A DNA stretch of 14,955 bases, from assembly GCA_027604005.1 (NCBI GenBank), contig JADGJT010000463.1, positions 914 to 15,868 of the forward strand, written 5' to 3'. The position numbers and the translations under genes are program-made. Origin of the DNA: Dinochytrium kinnereticum (lineage: Eukaryota > Chytridiomycota > Chytridiomycetes > Chytridiales > Chytridiaceae). Positions 1 through 8,771 of the stretch are shown piece by piece. Each line of letters opens with the position of its first letter. Position 1 is the first letter of the stretch. The notes below the pieces were generated by a model that was not told the origin of the DNA, did no database searches, and worked only from the letters and a program-made list of their open reading frames with translations.

Positions 1-665
1 TTTAGCGTCCTTTAGCTAATCCAGTGGTCCTAGTTTGCAAGTCCTTTCAACATCCAGCTCGATTCCTATGAGTCCTCAATGTGTCCAGAATGTCATTCCA
101 ACAAGCCGTTCTGCCGATCCATCAGTCTCGAACAAGTCCTCTTTCTCCCGAGTCCTTGGAATAATCCCCAAGCGTCCTTCAAATGCTTGCTCGTTGCAAG
201 TCCTTTTAATGTCTCAATTCCATGAATCCTCCATGTGTCCAGCAAATACAATCCTTAAGCCAATCCAGTGGTCCTAATTTGCAAGTCCTTTAATTATCCA
301 GCTCAAATCCTATAAGTCCTTAAAGTGTCCAGAATGCCATTCCCACAAGCCGTTCTGCCGATGCATTCGTTTCCAGAAAATCGTCTTCCTTGCGAGTCCT
401 TTGGGTAATCCTCAAGAGTCCTTCAGGTGCTTCCTAGTTCTCAAAGTTTCCTGCAAACATTGTTCCTTAGCTAATCCAGTGGTCCTAGTTTGCACGTCCT
501 TTTTTTCCTAATCCAGTAGTCCTAGTTTGCAAGCCCTTTAGTTGTCCTGATCAAGTCCTTCGAGTCCTCCATGTATCCAGAATGCTATCAGAAGTTTTGA
601 AAATGTTCTATTCCTTTTCCTCCCGGGTCCTTTGGGTCATTCGCCCCAATTGTCCTTTAGATGCT
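1..665. repeat. TCC-rich repeat array, copy A
   Basis: The stretch is built from units of about 220-250 bp that begin with a motif like TTAGCTAATCCAGTGGTCCT. Starts are visible near 6, 252, 466 and 505; the third is cut to about 40 bp. Each unit is itself full of short TCC words (AGTCCT, ATCCAG, GTGTCCAG) spaced roughly every 10-20 bp. The array is already in progress at base 1, so it probably extends left of the window. Short open frames occur, but they carry repeat-derived residues and no family motif, so I treat them as chance. What the repeat belongs to (satellite, subtelomere or decayed element) cannot be told from the sequence. Confidence 0.88.
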
Positions 666-1160
666 TTCCAAGCCCTTTAAACGTGTTGATCATCGCCCCG
701 GGTCGTCGAAGTGTCCAGAAAATACTTTCAGAGAATCCCTTTTGCTGATGCTGGTGTCGGCAGACACTTTCAGGAAATTCATTGGCTGATCTTATCGTCC
801 CGCAAAGTTGATCCAGAACAGAGTTGGTCTGAGGAAGAGAGAGTCCGTAATACGTTAGGCCCGAAACCATTGGAATGGAACATGTGAATTGAAGAAATGA
901 AAGAAGGACCGTAAGCGTGTTGTTGCATAAAGCTTCATCTTACCACACGCCGTTGTAAAGCTCGCATTTTCTTGAAACGCTCTCAAATGCTCCCAGTAAT
1001 GGAAGCTCAATTCACTCTCTCGTCTCTGTCACTCACCAGATAAAGATATAAGAGAAAGAATGCCTCCTTCGATCTGTCAAGAGTTTACCTGATGGACGAA
1101 TATCGGCGGTCTCAACTATTCAGTCTTGTAATGATGAAGAAGTTTGATATATTTCCCTTT
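666..1160. other. Segment present only in repeat copy A, no gene seen
   Basis: This stretch of about 490 bp sits between the TCC array and the 1161-1410 block. Its counterpart is missing in the right-hand copy, where the array (to about 2555-2570) joins the matching block almost directly. Weak TCC words persist to about 760, so its left end may be a degraded array unit. No open frame with recognisable content, terminal inverted repeats or target-site duplication was seen. Confidence 0.5.
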
Positions 1161-1410
1161 TAAGCTGTTTGTGAAAAGATTTTATTGTTGATGAGAGTGA
1201 AGAAGGTGATTATGCGGAACGAAAAAGAAAAAAGTATTGATAAGGAAATAGATACTGCAGATAAAGGCCGTTTATATTGTTCAGTTGAATCCACAAAACA
1301 AAACCTTGTATCTGAGAGGCGGAGATGCGGAAGCTAAAGGGTGGAAGGCTTTGGATCGTCTAACGGATAGTTGAAGTTAGTTTGCGGAAATCTAGGATAA
1401 AATAAAATGG
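1161..1410. repeat. Diverged dispersed block, copy A (pairs with 2571-2830)
   Basis: The block is purine-rich and free of the TCC words. It shares ordered words with 2571-2830, including GGAAATAGATACTGCAGATA, TATGCGGAAC versus AATGCGGAAC, and AGTTGAAGTTAG versus AGTTCAAGTTAG, at an offset of about 1406 bp. Stops interrupt all frames, so I see no coding. It looks like the non-array part of a larger duplicated unit. Confidence 0.75.
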
Positions 1411-2570
1411 TTGTCCTTAGCTAATCCAGCAGTTCCCAATCAAGTCACACAATTCCTCAAAGTGTCCAGAATGGCATCCCGGCGGGCCTTTTGTCCGATC
1501 CAATAGTTTCGAAGATGTCCTATTCCCCGAGAGTCCTTAGTGTAATCCGCAAGTGTCCTTCAGATGCTTCCTAGTTTCCAGTCCTTTTAATGTCTCAATT
1601 CCATGAATCCTATAAGTGTCCAGCAAGCACTGTCCTTAGTCTAATCTGGTTGTCCTTCGTAGTCTGTAGGTCCTTGAAACATCCAGACCAACTCCTATGA
1701 GTCCGCAAAGTGTCCAGAATGCTAGTCCCGCGAGCTTTTTTGTCGATCCTTAGTCTCGAAAAAGTCCTCTTCTACACGGGATTAGGCCAATCCTCAAGTG
1801 TCCTTCAGGTGCGTCCTCGTTGCAAGCCCTTTAAATGTATCAATTCCATGAATCCTCCAAGTATCCAGCAAACACTGTCCTTTAGCTAATCCAGTGGTCC
1901 TAGTTTGCAAGTCCTTTCAACATCCAGCTCGATTCCTATGAGTCCTCAATGTGTCCAGAATGTCATTCCAACAAGCCGTTCTGCCGATATATCAGTCTCG
2001 AACAAGTCCTCTTCCTCGCGAGTCCTTAGTGTAATCCCCAAGTGTCCTTCAGGTGCTTCCTCGTTGCAAGTCCTTTTAATGTCTCAATTCCATGAATCCT
2101 CCAGGTGTCCAGCACATACAATCCTCAAGCTACTCCAGTAGTCCTAATCTGCAAGTCCTTTAATTATCCAGCTCAAATCCTATGAGTCCTCAAAGTGTCC
2201 AGAATGCCATTCCCACAAGCCGCTCTGCCGATGCATTAGTTTCCAGAAAGTCGTCTTCCTCGCGAGTCCTTTGCGTAATCCTCAAGAGTCCTTCAGGTGC
2301 TTCCTATTTCTCAAAGTTTCCTGCAAACATTGTTCCTTAGCTACTCCAGTGGTCCTAGTTTGCACGTCCTTTTTTTGCTAATCCAATAGTTCTATTTTGC
2401 AAGCCCTTTAGCTGTCCTGATGAAGTCCTTCGATTCCTCCATGTATCCAGAATGTTATCAACGCGAGAGCTTTTGCCGATCCAGAAGGTTTTGAAGATGC
2501 TCTATTTGAAATCCTCGCGAGTCCATTAGGTAATTCCCCCAATTGTCCTTCATATCCTTCCCATTCGGAA
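1411..2570. repeat. TCC-rich repeat array, copy B
   Basis: This holds six unit starts, near 1412, 1630, 1878, 2121, 2337 and 2377. The portion from about 1873 to 2540 matches positions 3-665 almost base for base at a constant offset of 1870 bp, including the same internal truncations (a short unit followed by a T-run). The first two units (1411-1875) are clearly more diverged. This is the pattern expected when a multi-unit block is duplicated as a whole after the individual units have diverged. Confidence 0.88.
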
Positions 2571-2830
2571 ATACTTTTGTGGAAAGACTTCATTGTAGAT
2601 AAGAATCGAGAAGGTGGTAAATGCGGAACAAAAAAACCCGAAGGATTTTTAAGGAAATAGATACTGCAGATAAAGGTGGTTTGTTCAGGAGAATGTACAA
2701 AACAAGCCTTATATGTGAGGGGTGGAGATCCGGAGGGTCCATGTCAAAGGAGGCTATGAATCTTCTCTTGAATAGTTCAAGTTAGCTTGGGGAAATCTAA
2801 GATGCAACTTGAAATAGGGGATAAAGCGTG
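2571..2830. repeat. Diverged dispersed block, copy B
   Basis: This is the partner of 1161-1410 and follows array copy B directly. The shared core includes the 20-mer GGAAATAGATACTGCAGATA. Substitutions and small indels are common, so this part of the duplication appears less conserved than the TCC array. No coding content was recognised. Confidence 0.72.
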
Positions 2831-3027
2831 CTGATGTGGCCTTTGAAAAGTAGTGAGGAAAGACGAGATAACATGTGAAGGGTAGTGAATAGGAGTCGGA
2901 GAAAGGAATGGATTGCCTCCCGAGAAGAGGAGGAGCCGGGAAAATTGTTGAATGACACAGGCATACCAAAAGAGTAAGCTTTGAAAGCATAGCGACAGAG
3001 GAGAATACTTTAAAATGCGGCCCTAGT
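2831..3027. other. Spacer, nothing recognised
   Basis: The stretch is purine-leaning and follows the repeat field. I see no repeat unit, gene or clear signal in it. Confidence 0.4.
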
Positions 3028-3060
3028 GTCCATATGGACGTTACACGTCAGTGATTGGTC
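3028..3060. promoter_or_regulatory. Promoter-like palindrome and CCAAT cluster
   Basis: Three signals fall within 33 bp. There is a 10-bp perfect palindrome TCCATATGGA (3029-3038), an inverted pair GACGT-TAC-ACGTC (3037-3049) resembling bZIP/CRE-type half-sites, and an inverted CCAAT box ATTGG (3054-3058). This grouping is typical of fungal promoters, but no gene with a recognisable product starts nearby on either strand, so the role is inferred. Confidence 0.3.
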
Positions 3061-3660
3061 GAAGGCGATAGAGAAGAGAGTCTGGTCGAAGGGGAAAGTG
3101 TGGAGGGAAGGAAAACACAACTAGAGACGAGGAGGGAGGGGCGGCGGAGAGGCAGCAGCGAACGAATACGAGACGACGCCGGAATAACCTTCTTTAATTC
3201 TCTCGTAGTAGAGGTCGTCACAATAATTAGGGGCACTAGGGATCAAAGGGCAAGTAATTACCGAGCAGCAGGTGGCAGGTACGATGAATTCAGGACGCAG
3301 CGGCGAGCAGGAGAGTCGAGGCCTAGGCAACGGGTCTAGTTAGCCCCGAGGGTCTAGACGGGCGTCTCCTATAGCGCAGAATGGACGGGAACGCAGCCAG
3401 AGCGATGGTGCGTGAAGTGTGCGAGGTCTGAAGGTGCGAGGGGCTGTTGACAGCTGAGGAAATAATAATTTTTGTTTAGGGGAAGTGAGGAGGGGAGGGA
3501 GGGGGACTCTGAAAAAAAAAACAGTTGAAAAACTAATTTTTTTCAAAGTCCTCGCGAACGCTGAAAACAAAGACGCGCAGCAGGAGAGAGACAGCAACAC
3601 ACACGAAGCAGGTTCGAAGGGTGATGGAAGAGACATACTTTGTGAACGAAGCTAGAAGTT
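3061..3660. other. Purine-skewed GC-richer stretch, no gene identified
   Basis: The plus strand is strongly GA-rich and the minus strand CT-rich, and GC content is higher than in the flanks. Overlapping open frames exist on both strands (for example 3340-3636 minus and 3055-3339 plus), but their translations are compositionally biased (Ser/Pro/Leu or Arg/Glu) and match no family I know. CT-rich leaders are common upstream of fungal genes, so this could be a 5' leader or promoter of an unrecognised minus-strand gene. Confidence 0.35.
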
Positions 3661-3965
3661 ACCTGTGGCCTTGAGAGAAGAGTCGTCTTACCTTTGCTAA
3701 AAGTCGAAAAAGCTCGTCAGTCGTTCATACCTACTGTGCCTCTGCTTTAACCTGAACGGTACTTGACGGAATGAAAGAACAGATTCGAAAGAAATTGCAT
3801 TGCCATTGGCTGGACACCCTCTTTAAAGCATACAAACACATATTAGATATCACGAGTAGATATGAATATGTGAAGCGTATACTTTAAAGAGCTTGTCCCT
3901 ATACTTCTATCAAATATATAAAATGAATAGTACCTGACGTGTGAGTATTTTTGCTTTAAAAGAAC
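3661..3965. other. AT-rich intergenic DNA, nothing recognised
   Basis: No open frame, RNA gene or repeat was recognised between the purine-skewed stretch and the T/C tract. Confidence 0.4.
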
Positions 3966-4052
3966 CTTTTTGTCTTATCTTTTTTTTTTTTTTTCTTTCT
4001 TTTTTTTTCTCTTTTGTTTTTTTCTTTCTTTTTTTTCTTTTTTTTTCTTTTG
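3966..4052. repeat. T/C low-complexity tract
   Basis: About 87 bases consist almost entirely of T with single C or G interruptions, with T-runs of up to about 14. It behaves as a microsatellite-like pyrimidine tract and is likely to be length-variable. Confidence 0.9.
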
Positions 4053-4965
4053 AAAAGGGATTGCAGGGATTTATAGAGAGCGGTAGAATTTGTGAAAGTG
4101 ATTTAAATTAATATTATATATCTTACCCTGTATTGCGAATATCCTACTTGTTCACTTCATTTCCTATTTTTATACTTACAGGGAATTATCTTCTTCCCCT
4201 TTATATCCCCTTAGTCCGTCCTGTCAATTCCACAATTCACGTAGGGCTTCTATGATGCTACACAGCCTCAGAGGTTTACAAGTGACTCCGTTTCTAACAA
4301 TACAGTCACGACTCCGACAGAGCAAAAAAAGATACAGAGACTTTAAAAGATAGTTTTCATGATTTCAAACGAAACTTTCATTACCATTACGTTACGTAAT
4401 CTCCCTTTAAAGATAAGAAGCTGATGAGGCACGCATTTTAATTCGTCATTTACAATACACTCATTTAGTATGATCGGAAGGAAGATTCTGGAGAGTATTC
4501 ACAGAAAAACACCGAGTGCGAACAAGAAAAAAATGTGGACGGAATCAGCAGAAGCTAATGTCGAAGTCGAAGGCTCCAGCCACTCCTTATCAGCAACAAA
4601 AGAAAGGTACTCGCTGATATCACAATATAATGAGAATATGAGCCATAGAGAAATGATTGGCAATGTATTGTTTGGAGAGTAAAAAAGCATACGTGTAACC
4701 TTTAGAGAAGAAGAAAAGTGAGCGAAGAGAAAAAGAGAGCGACCTCGTCTTAAAATGTACCCATACGAATGCCTGCTGAACACAGGCAACTAGTGAATAG
4801 GCTTCTTTCTTATCCGAGAACCTACGCCTGTTATGTGTACAGACAGTATTGAAGACATATATTTCAATGCTATGCAATTGAGATATCATATCATTTGAAA
4901 GTCGGCATGAAAACAAATCCAGTATGAAAATTAAGTACAGAGAGAAAAAAGGATCATCGAAACAA
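4053..4965. other. AT-rich intergenic DNA, no gene recognised
   Basis: Open frames of up to about 98 codons exist (4470-4682 plus, 4620-4916 minus) but overlap on both strands, lack family motifs and have biased composition. I find no tRNA-like fold, transposon end or convincing spliced gene. Confidence 0.4.
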
Positions 4966-5012
4966 GGGAAAAAAAAAAGAAGAAAGAAAAAAGAAAGAAA
5001 AAAGAAAAAAGG
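4966..5012. repeat. A/G low-complexity tract
   Basis: About 47 bases of A with scattered G. It is roughly complementary to the T/C tract at 3966-4052, so the two face each other across about 0.9 kb as an imperfect inverted low-complexity pair. Confidence 0.85.
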
Positions 5013-5338
5013 ATAAAGACAAAGTATAATGACAAAATGAAATATGGTTCTACTTCACTTAAACAAAGTCTTGGGGTGGGTTTGAAAAAAGTATCCGCTG
5101 TGCTCAAAATTGTCATTCATGATGCAAGGGTATATCAAATGCCATGCAGCAAAGAACGCCAGCGAAAAGAGTTGATACTTTCATTCCAATGAGAAAAGAT
5201 AAAAAAACTTAAAGCCAGTGGTTCTCAAAACATTATACAATTGTTCCGTATCATAAGTACTTGAATTACTCCTTGCATAAAAAAAACCAAAACAAACCCG
5301 ATCAGTCTCAACTAGACCTCTTTAATCCTCCGATGTTG

Positions 5339-5627
5339 TTAAAGTGTAAAACAGCAACAAGTAAAATCTCTGATATCCCAGCTCTGACGTATAAAAACAA
5401 CAACAATAAATAAGGCAAAGACATACTTGACTGCAATCTCAGTACTTTCCGAGTATACAGTATCCAGGAAGGTTGATATTCGAGGAAATAAATCTACGGC
5501 AATAAACGAAACATTGATTAGATACCAAAGCGACTTGGTAAAACTCCAAGTTCCATCCTTAGCGTGAATAAATTGTAAACGGGATCCAATTGAAGATCGC
5601 ACAAACGATTCCTTCAAGATGCGTCAT
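5339..5627 (-). CDS. Doubtful small membrane-protein gene or fragment
   Basis: One minus-strand frame is open from about 5619 to the stop at 5339 and encodes two hydrophobic segments, the first around WYLINVSFIAVDLF. A GTATGT donor at 5426 and a CAG acceptor ending at 5370 would define a 57-nt intron of normal size for this genome. Splicing it would replace the second hydrophobic segment with a short Cys-rich tail (DFTCCCFTL) that ends at the same stop. No ATG begins this frame: an ATG at 5627 is in another frame, and a stop lies just upstream of the open part, so a further 5' intron would be needed. I do not recognise the family. It could be a real small gene, a decayed one, or chance. Confidence 0.2.
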
Positions 5628-6529
5628 CAAGGTGCGACTTAACTTTCCCGGCGTTGTGAGCTGAGCTGAAGACGCATTGCAAAAACACGCTCGGCTCTGA
5701 GGCATAGGCATGTCAAAAAACAGTCTTGGTGCAAAGCGTATTCCAAGCCACTGTCTCCTTGACTGTCACCCTGCAGGCTGCCACACAATTCCTTTTTGCA
5801 AGAAAATGCCAATACTAGTGCTGAAGAGGCCTCAAGTCAGATATCTCTCGCATGTCCCCATTCAGCATGTGTGCGCGGTGGAGGGAGATCGTCATTCTCA
5901 GGATCGTCTTTAGTCGCACTCCCCCGCCCCGATTTGACCAATGCATGTGCAGGTTCAGGCAATTTTGCACAACTTGTTGGTGCTTGCAACGGCGGGGCGG
6001 AACGAAACTTGAGGGTAGCTATCGATTCAAGCCTTCAAAACCGGGAAATAGGAGTCATTTCCTTTCCCTTTCCCTCTTTTTCCTTTTCCCTCGACTTTTG
6101 ATTTTTTCTTTTTGTTGTAATGTGAGGAGCTTACTCACACGCGAGATATGGTATACTAGCGGGAGCGGGGAAACCTAACGAGATGATTGATTGCTTAACT
6201 GCGTTGGAACAGCCGTTGATTCCAATTATGCTTCGATTTATCATATGTTGTGGTTGTGACTACGGAGTATCGCACCTTCTGGGCCGAATAATTGTGCTTT
6301 TTACCCACTATTTTATGTGGTCATACGGCTGGGTGAGTTCTTCGCTTTTTTCTTTCACATGAGAAGATAAAGCACACCTGTCTTTTTTCGGACTTGAATA
6401 TGGTTTGCTATGGAAGCTTGGGCTTGAAGCCGACAATCTCCTTCTTCTAATTACATGAATGGTTGCTCGTATTCGCTTCTCCGTTGTTAAAAAATCAACC
6501 ATTAAAAAAACAAAAATAGTAAACCGTGT
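5628..6529. other. Intergenic DNA left of the deubiquitinase gene, no convincing gene
   Basis: Positions 5640-6060 are richer in GC and carry three overlapping plus-strand open frames (5710-5913, 5796-6101, 5852-6178). Overlap of this kind usually reflects composition rather than coding. A CCAAT box sits near 5937 beside a run reading CCCCCGCCCC (5922-5931), which could be promoter elements. From 6060 a pyrimidine-rich run and AT-rich DNA follow, which should hold the 3' end of the minus-strand gene ending at 6530. I could not place a clear AATAAA for that gene. Confidence 0.35.
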
Positions 6530-8771
6530 TCATCGCAGATCCACCACTGTCAAATTACTTCCACCCTCGATCAATGTAACATGCCCACCTTTCTCCTTCT
6601 CCACCTCCCTATAAATCGGCATACCATTGGGAAGATCAGCATGAGGATGAAAGCCCAACCCTAGGTCACAGCCAGCGATCAAATCCAACCCCATTGGAGC
6701 TGTCAATCGAAACACTCCATGCGAGGGCGTATCCCGCGGTGCTAAGACGACAGCGATGGCTTCAGGTAGCATTAATCTACGCATTTAATATTGATTAGAA
6801 TTGAGTGAAGGTAGGGTGGACGAATTTTGGTACTTAACTGATAAGAGCAATGCGTATGAAGATCCACTGAACTCATAAAACAAGTTTGAGTAGGATGCGT
6901 GTGCACCCATCCCAAAGCCAACACCTCCCTCGCTTCCAGTGCTTCAAAAAGTCCTTCCTCATCCTCCGTCATACACGTATCAGACGTCGCGGTCTGCTTG
7001 GGAATGACCAAGGTCGTGACAATCAATGCGTTGGATTTTAAAACTCCTGCAAGGATGCCGCAGGTTTCAATATTGCGTGTTGTGTTCGGCTGGGCGAGGG
7101 ATAGGAAACGCGGGAAGAGGTCGCGCGGGAGGAAGAGCGGGCGGAGGTGGTCGCCACCTTCGGTTCGAGCTATTTTTTCGATAGTAAATAAGACTGTTTA
7201 AAGGAAGGTATCCTGCTCTTTTGAGTCCATAACGCATGATCGTACCTTTTGTGGTGTCCGACCAGCTTTCATTGAGAACTTTGGCGGCGTTGGGTGGTTT
7301 TCTAGGGACACTTGGAGGTGGCGCATGCGATTGCTGATGCTGAGGTGCAGATCTTAGGGCTTCTTGTGACGCAAGTAAGGATGAGTTAGAGATTCTATTC
7401 TATAAATATAAAGCCGTTTTAAAAGTTGATACGCACGTTGATATGGTTCAACTACTGTATTTCCTATCAATCGCGAAATCTCGACTGGCTTTCGGGGTAA
7501 TATTGGAGGCACTGCAGCTCGACAAAACATAGGTTAACAAAAAGAAACGGCAGTTAGGAAAAAAAATTAAATAGAAAACTCGTGTACTCTACCTTCATTA
7601 TTTTGATGCAAATACTCGGAAACAACTCTGGTGGCATTTGGCGGTTTCGTTGGGATAATGGGTGCTGGGAGTGGAGCGGGTTGGTAAGACGACAAAGAGT
7701 ATGCGTGGGATTTGAGGTCTTGCCTACATTCGCACAAACGTTAGAAATATTTCAAATTGTGGTTATATCGATTTACCCGGTCGTATGAGGGATGATAGGG
7801 TAAGCCTTTTTTTTCGTAAAGTAACGTAAAGTTGATTAAGACAAGTAAATGTCAAAAAACAAAGAAAATTAAAATGAGCTAGACCTGAGTCTCAGCCACC
7901 CGATGCGTATCAGTACCCAATTTTGCCGCTGGTGTTTGAGCCTGCATACCCTGCGTCCTCCACCATTCCCCATGTTGACTCGGAACTCTAACACCACTCT
8001 TCCCTCCCTCCACACCAGGCGGTAGAGTTTTCGACGTAGAATCTAGCTTCTCCCTTAATGAAGCAGCACGTGCTATTTCCTTCTCGTGGAGAGCTTGCTT
8101 CTCAAACTTTTTGGTTAAGGTTGGTCGAATTTTTTCGAGAGTGTCGATGGCTTTTAGGCATTCCTGGATTGCAATCGTTCAATACAAGCAATAGAGAGAT
8201 AATAAATAAGGGGCTGACCTTTTTTATTTGCTGAACTTGCTGCTGGTATATGGGATTATTGTATTCAGGGTGTTTTGGTATCTCTCGAATTCCTAGGCTA
8301 CTCGTCCCTTTTAATAATACTTTCTTGCCGAAACCAAGTAGTTCTAACAACTTACTTGCTATACTAGACACGGAAATGCTGGTTTAGCTTTAATATAATT
8401 TGGGTGATAGATACCTTCATGTACATGATAAACTGTGATAACAAATAAAGAATCAAAGTGGTAAAGAAAAGGTAAGAGCTAAAGGAAAGACTTCGTATAA
8501 AACATACGGCATTTTCGTAATCCTTTTCATTAATATAAACTCGCGCTTGTTGAAGAATGAGTCCTGCGCTCCTAAACCAGTTCTTTAACGATCTGACAAT
8601 CAGACACCAACCTGAAGTAAAACTGCATGCATCCACCCGCATTACGAAAGTAATTGTTAGCCAATCTCTCCATTATCTCTGCGTTAAGAACCATGGCGGA
8701 ATGCTCACCCTCAAAGGAACTCGAGGATCAATCTTCAGCTCCGCTCGGTCACTGAGCTCTTTCAGTCCCAT
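6530..8771 (-). CDS. sst2: AMSH/Sst2-family JAMM deubiquitinase (STAM-binding protein homologue)
   Basis: This is a zinc metalloprotease that trims Lys63-linked ubiquitin chains on endosomes with the ESCRT-0 machinery. Exons, 5' to 3': 8771-8709, 8622-8612, 8571-8508, 8432-8415, 8363-8356, 8297-8219, 8163-7885, 7805-7777, 7723-7593, 7511-7437, 7362-7246, 7193-6839, 6776-6530. They total 1476 nt, 491 residues. Residues 1-160 form the USP8-dimerisation/MIT-like domain, with IDPRVPLR, then FYFRSAGLILQQA, and IPKHPEY at 60-66. Residues 175-292 are a Pro-rich linker with three PxxPxKP repeats. Residues 293-491 are the JAMM domain, with Glu334, His389, His391, Ser399 and Asp402 of the catalytic site; His404, Cys446, His453 and His455 fit the second zinc site of AMSH enzymes. 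The start gives the conserved SELAxRA-like N-terminus. The 7362/7437 junction uses an AAG acceptor and is the least certain. The alternative start at 8694 lies inside intron 1. Confidence 0.93.
7246..7723 (-). repeat. Three exon-encoded 16-residue PxxPxKP repeats in the AMSH linker
   Basis: Residues 205-220 (PIIPTKPPNATRVVSE), 230-245 (PILPRKPVEISRLIGN) and 269-284 (PSVPRKPPNAAKVLNE) align without gaps. They lie in the three consecutive exons 7723-7593, 7511-7437 and 7362-7246. Each repeat ends exactly seven codons before a phase-1 splice donor. Proline-lysine motifs of this kind are potential SH3 ligands, and AMSH is known to bind the STAM SH3 domain, so a STAM/Hse1-binding role is a reasonable inference. 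Confidence 0.75.
8356..8622 (-). other. Microexon cluster in the AMSH-like gene (11, 18 and 8 nt)
   Basis: Exons of 11 nt (8622-8612, encoding FYF plus two bases of Arg), 18 nt (8432-8415, FIMYMK) and 8 nt (8363-8356, YS plus two bases of Asn) are needed to rebuild the conserved segment from IPLR-like to IPKHPEY without gaps. Each is flanked by GT-AG introns of 40-86 nt, and the phases add up only if every microexon is included. Reading through any of these introns meets a stop or breaks the frame. Branch-like motifs are seen in several (GGCTAAC in the first intron, GCTAAAC before the 8-nt exon). There is no transcript evidence here; the support is phase plus family conservation. Confidence 0.8.

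Noticed and set aside
35..2141. Short open frames inside the TCC array (35-277, 1905-2141)
   Set aside because: They are two copies of the same repeat unit; the similarity reflects repeat duplication, not a conserved protein.
1..2570. CRISPR-like or tandem spacer array
   Set aside because: The DNA is eukaryotic, the units are about 245 bp and diverged, and there is no short-repeat/unique-spacer alternation.
3611..3618. GGTTCGAA, resembling a tRNA B box
   Set aside because: No A box, acceptor stem or anticodon arm could be found around it.
3340..3636. A 98-codon minus-strand frame in the CT-rich stretch
   Set aside because: Biased Ser/Leu/Pro composition, no motif, and no supporting splice model.
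4470..4916. Open frames 4470-4682 plus and 4620-4916 minus
   Set aside because: They overlap on opposite strands in AT-rich DNA and show no recognisable domain.
5710..6178. Three overlapping plus-strand frames, with a possible intron at 5723-5788
   Set aside because: A GT...CTTGAC...CTGCAG layout can be drawn, but the joined product ends soon after and resembles no family.
8642..8694. Alternative ATG with good context for the AMSH-like gene
   Set aside because: It lies in intron 1; using it loses the conserved IDPRVPLR segment, which joins perfectly to FYFRSAG by splicing from 8709 to the 11-nt exon.
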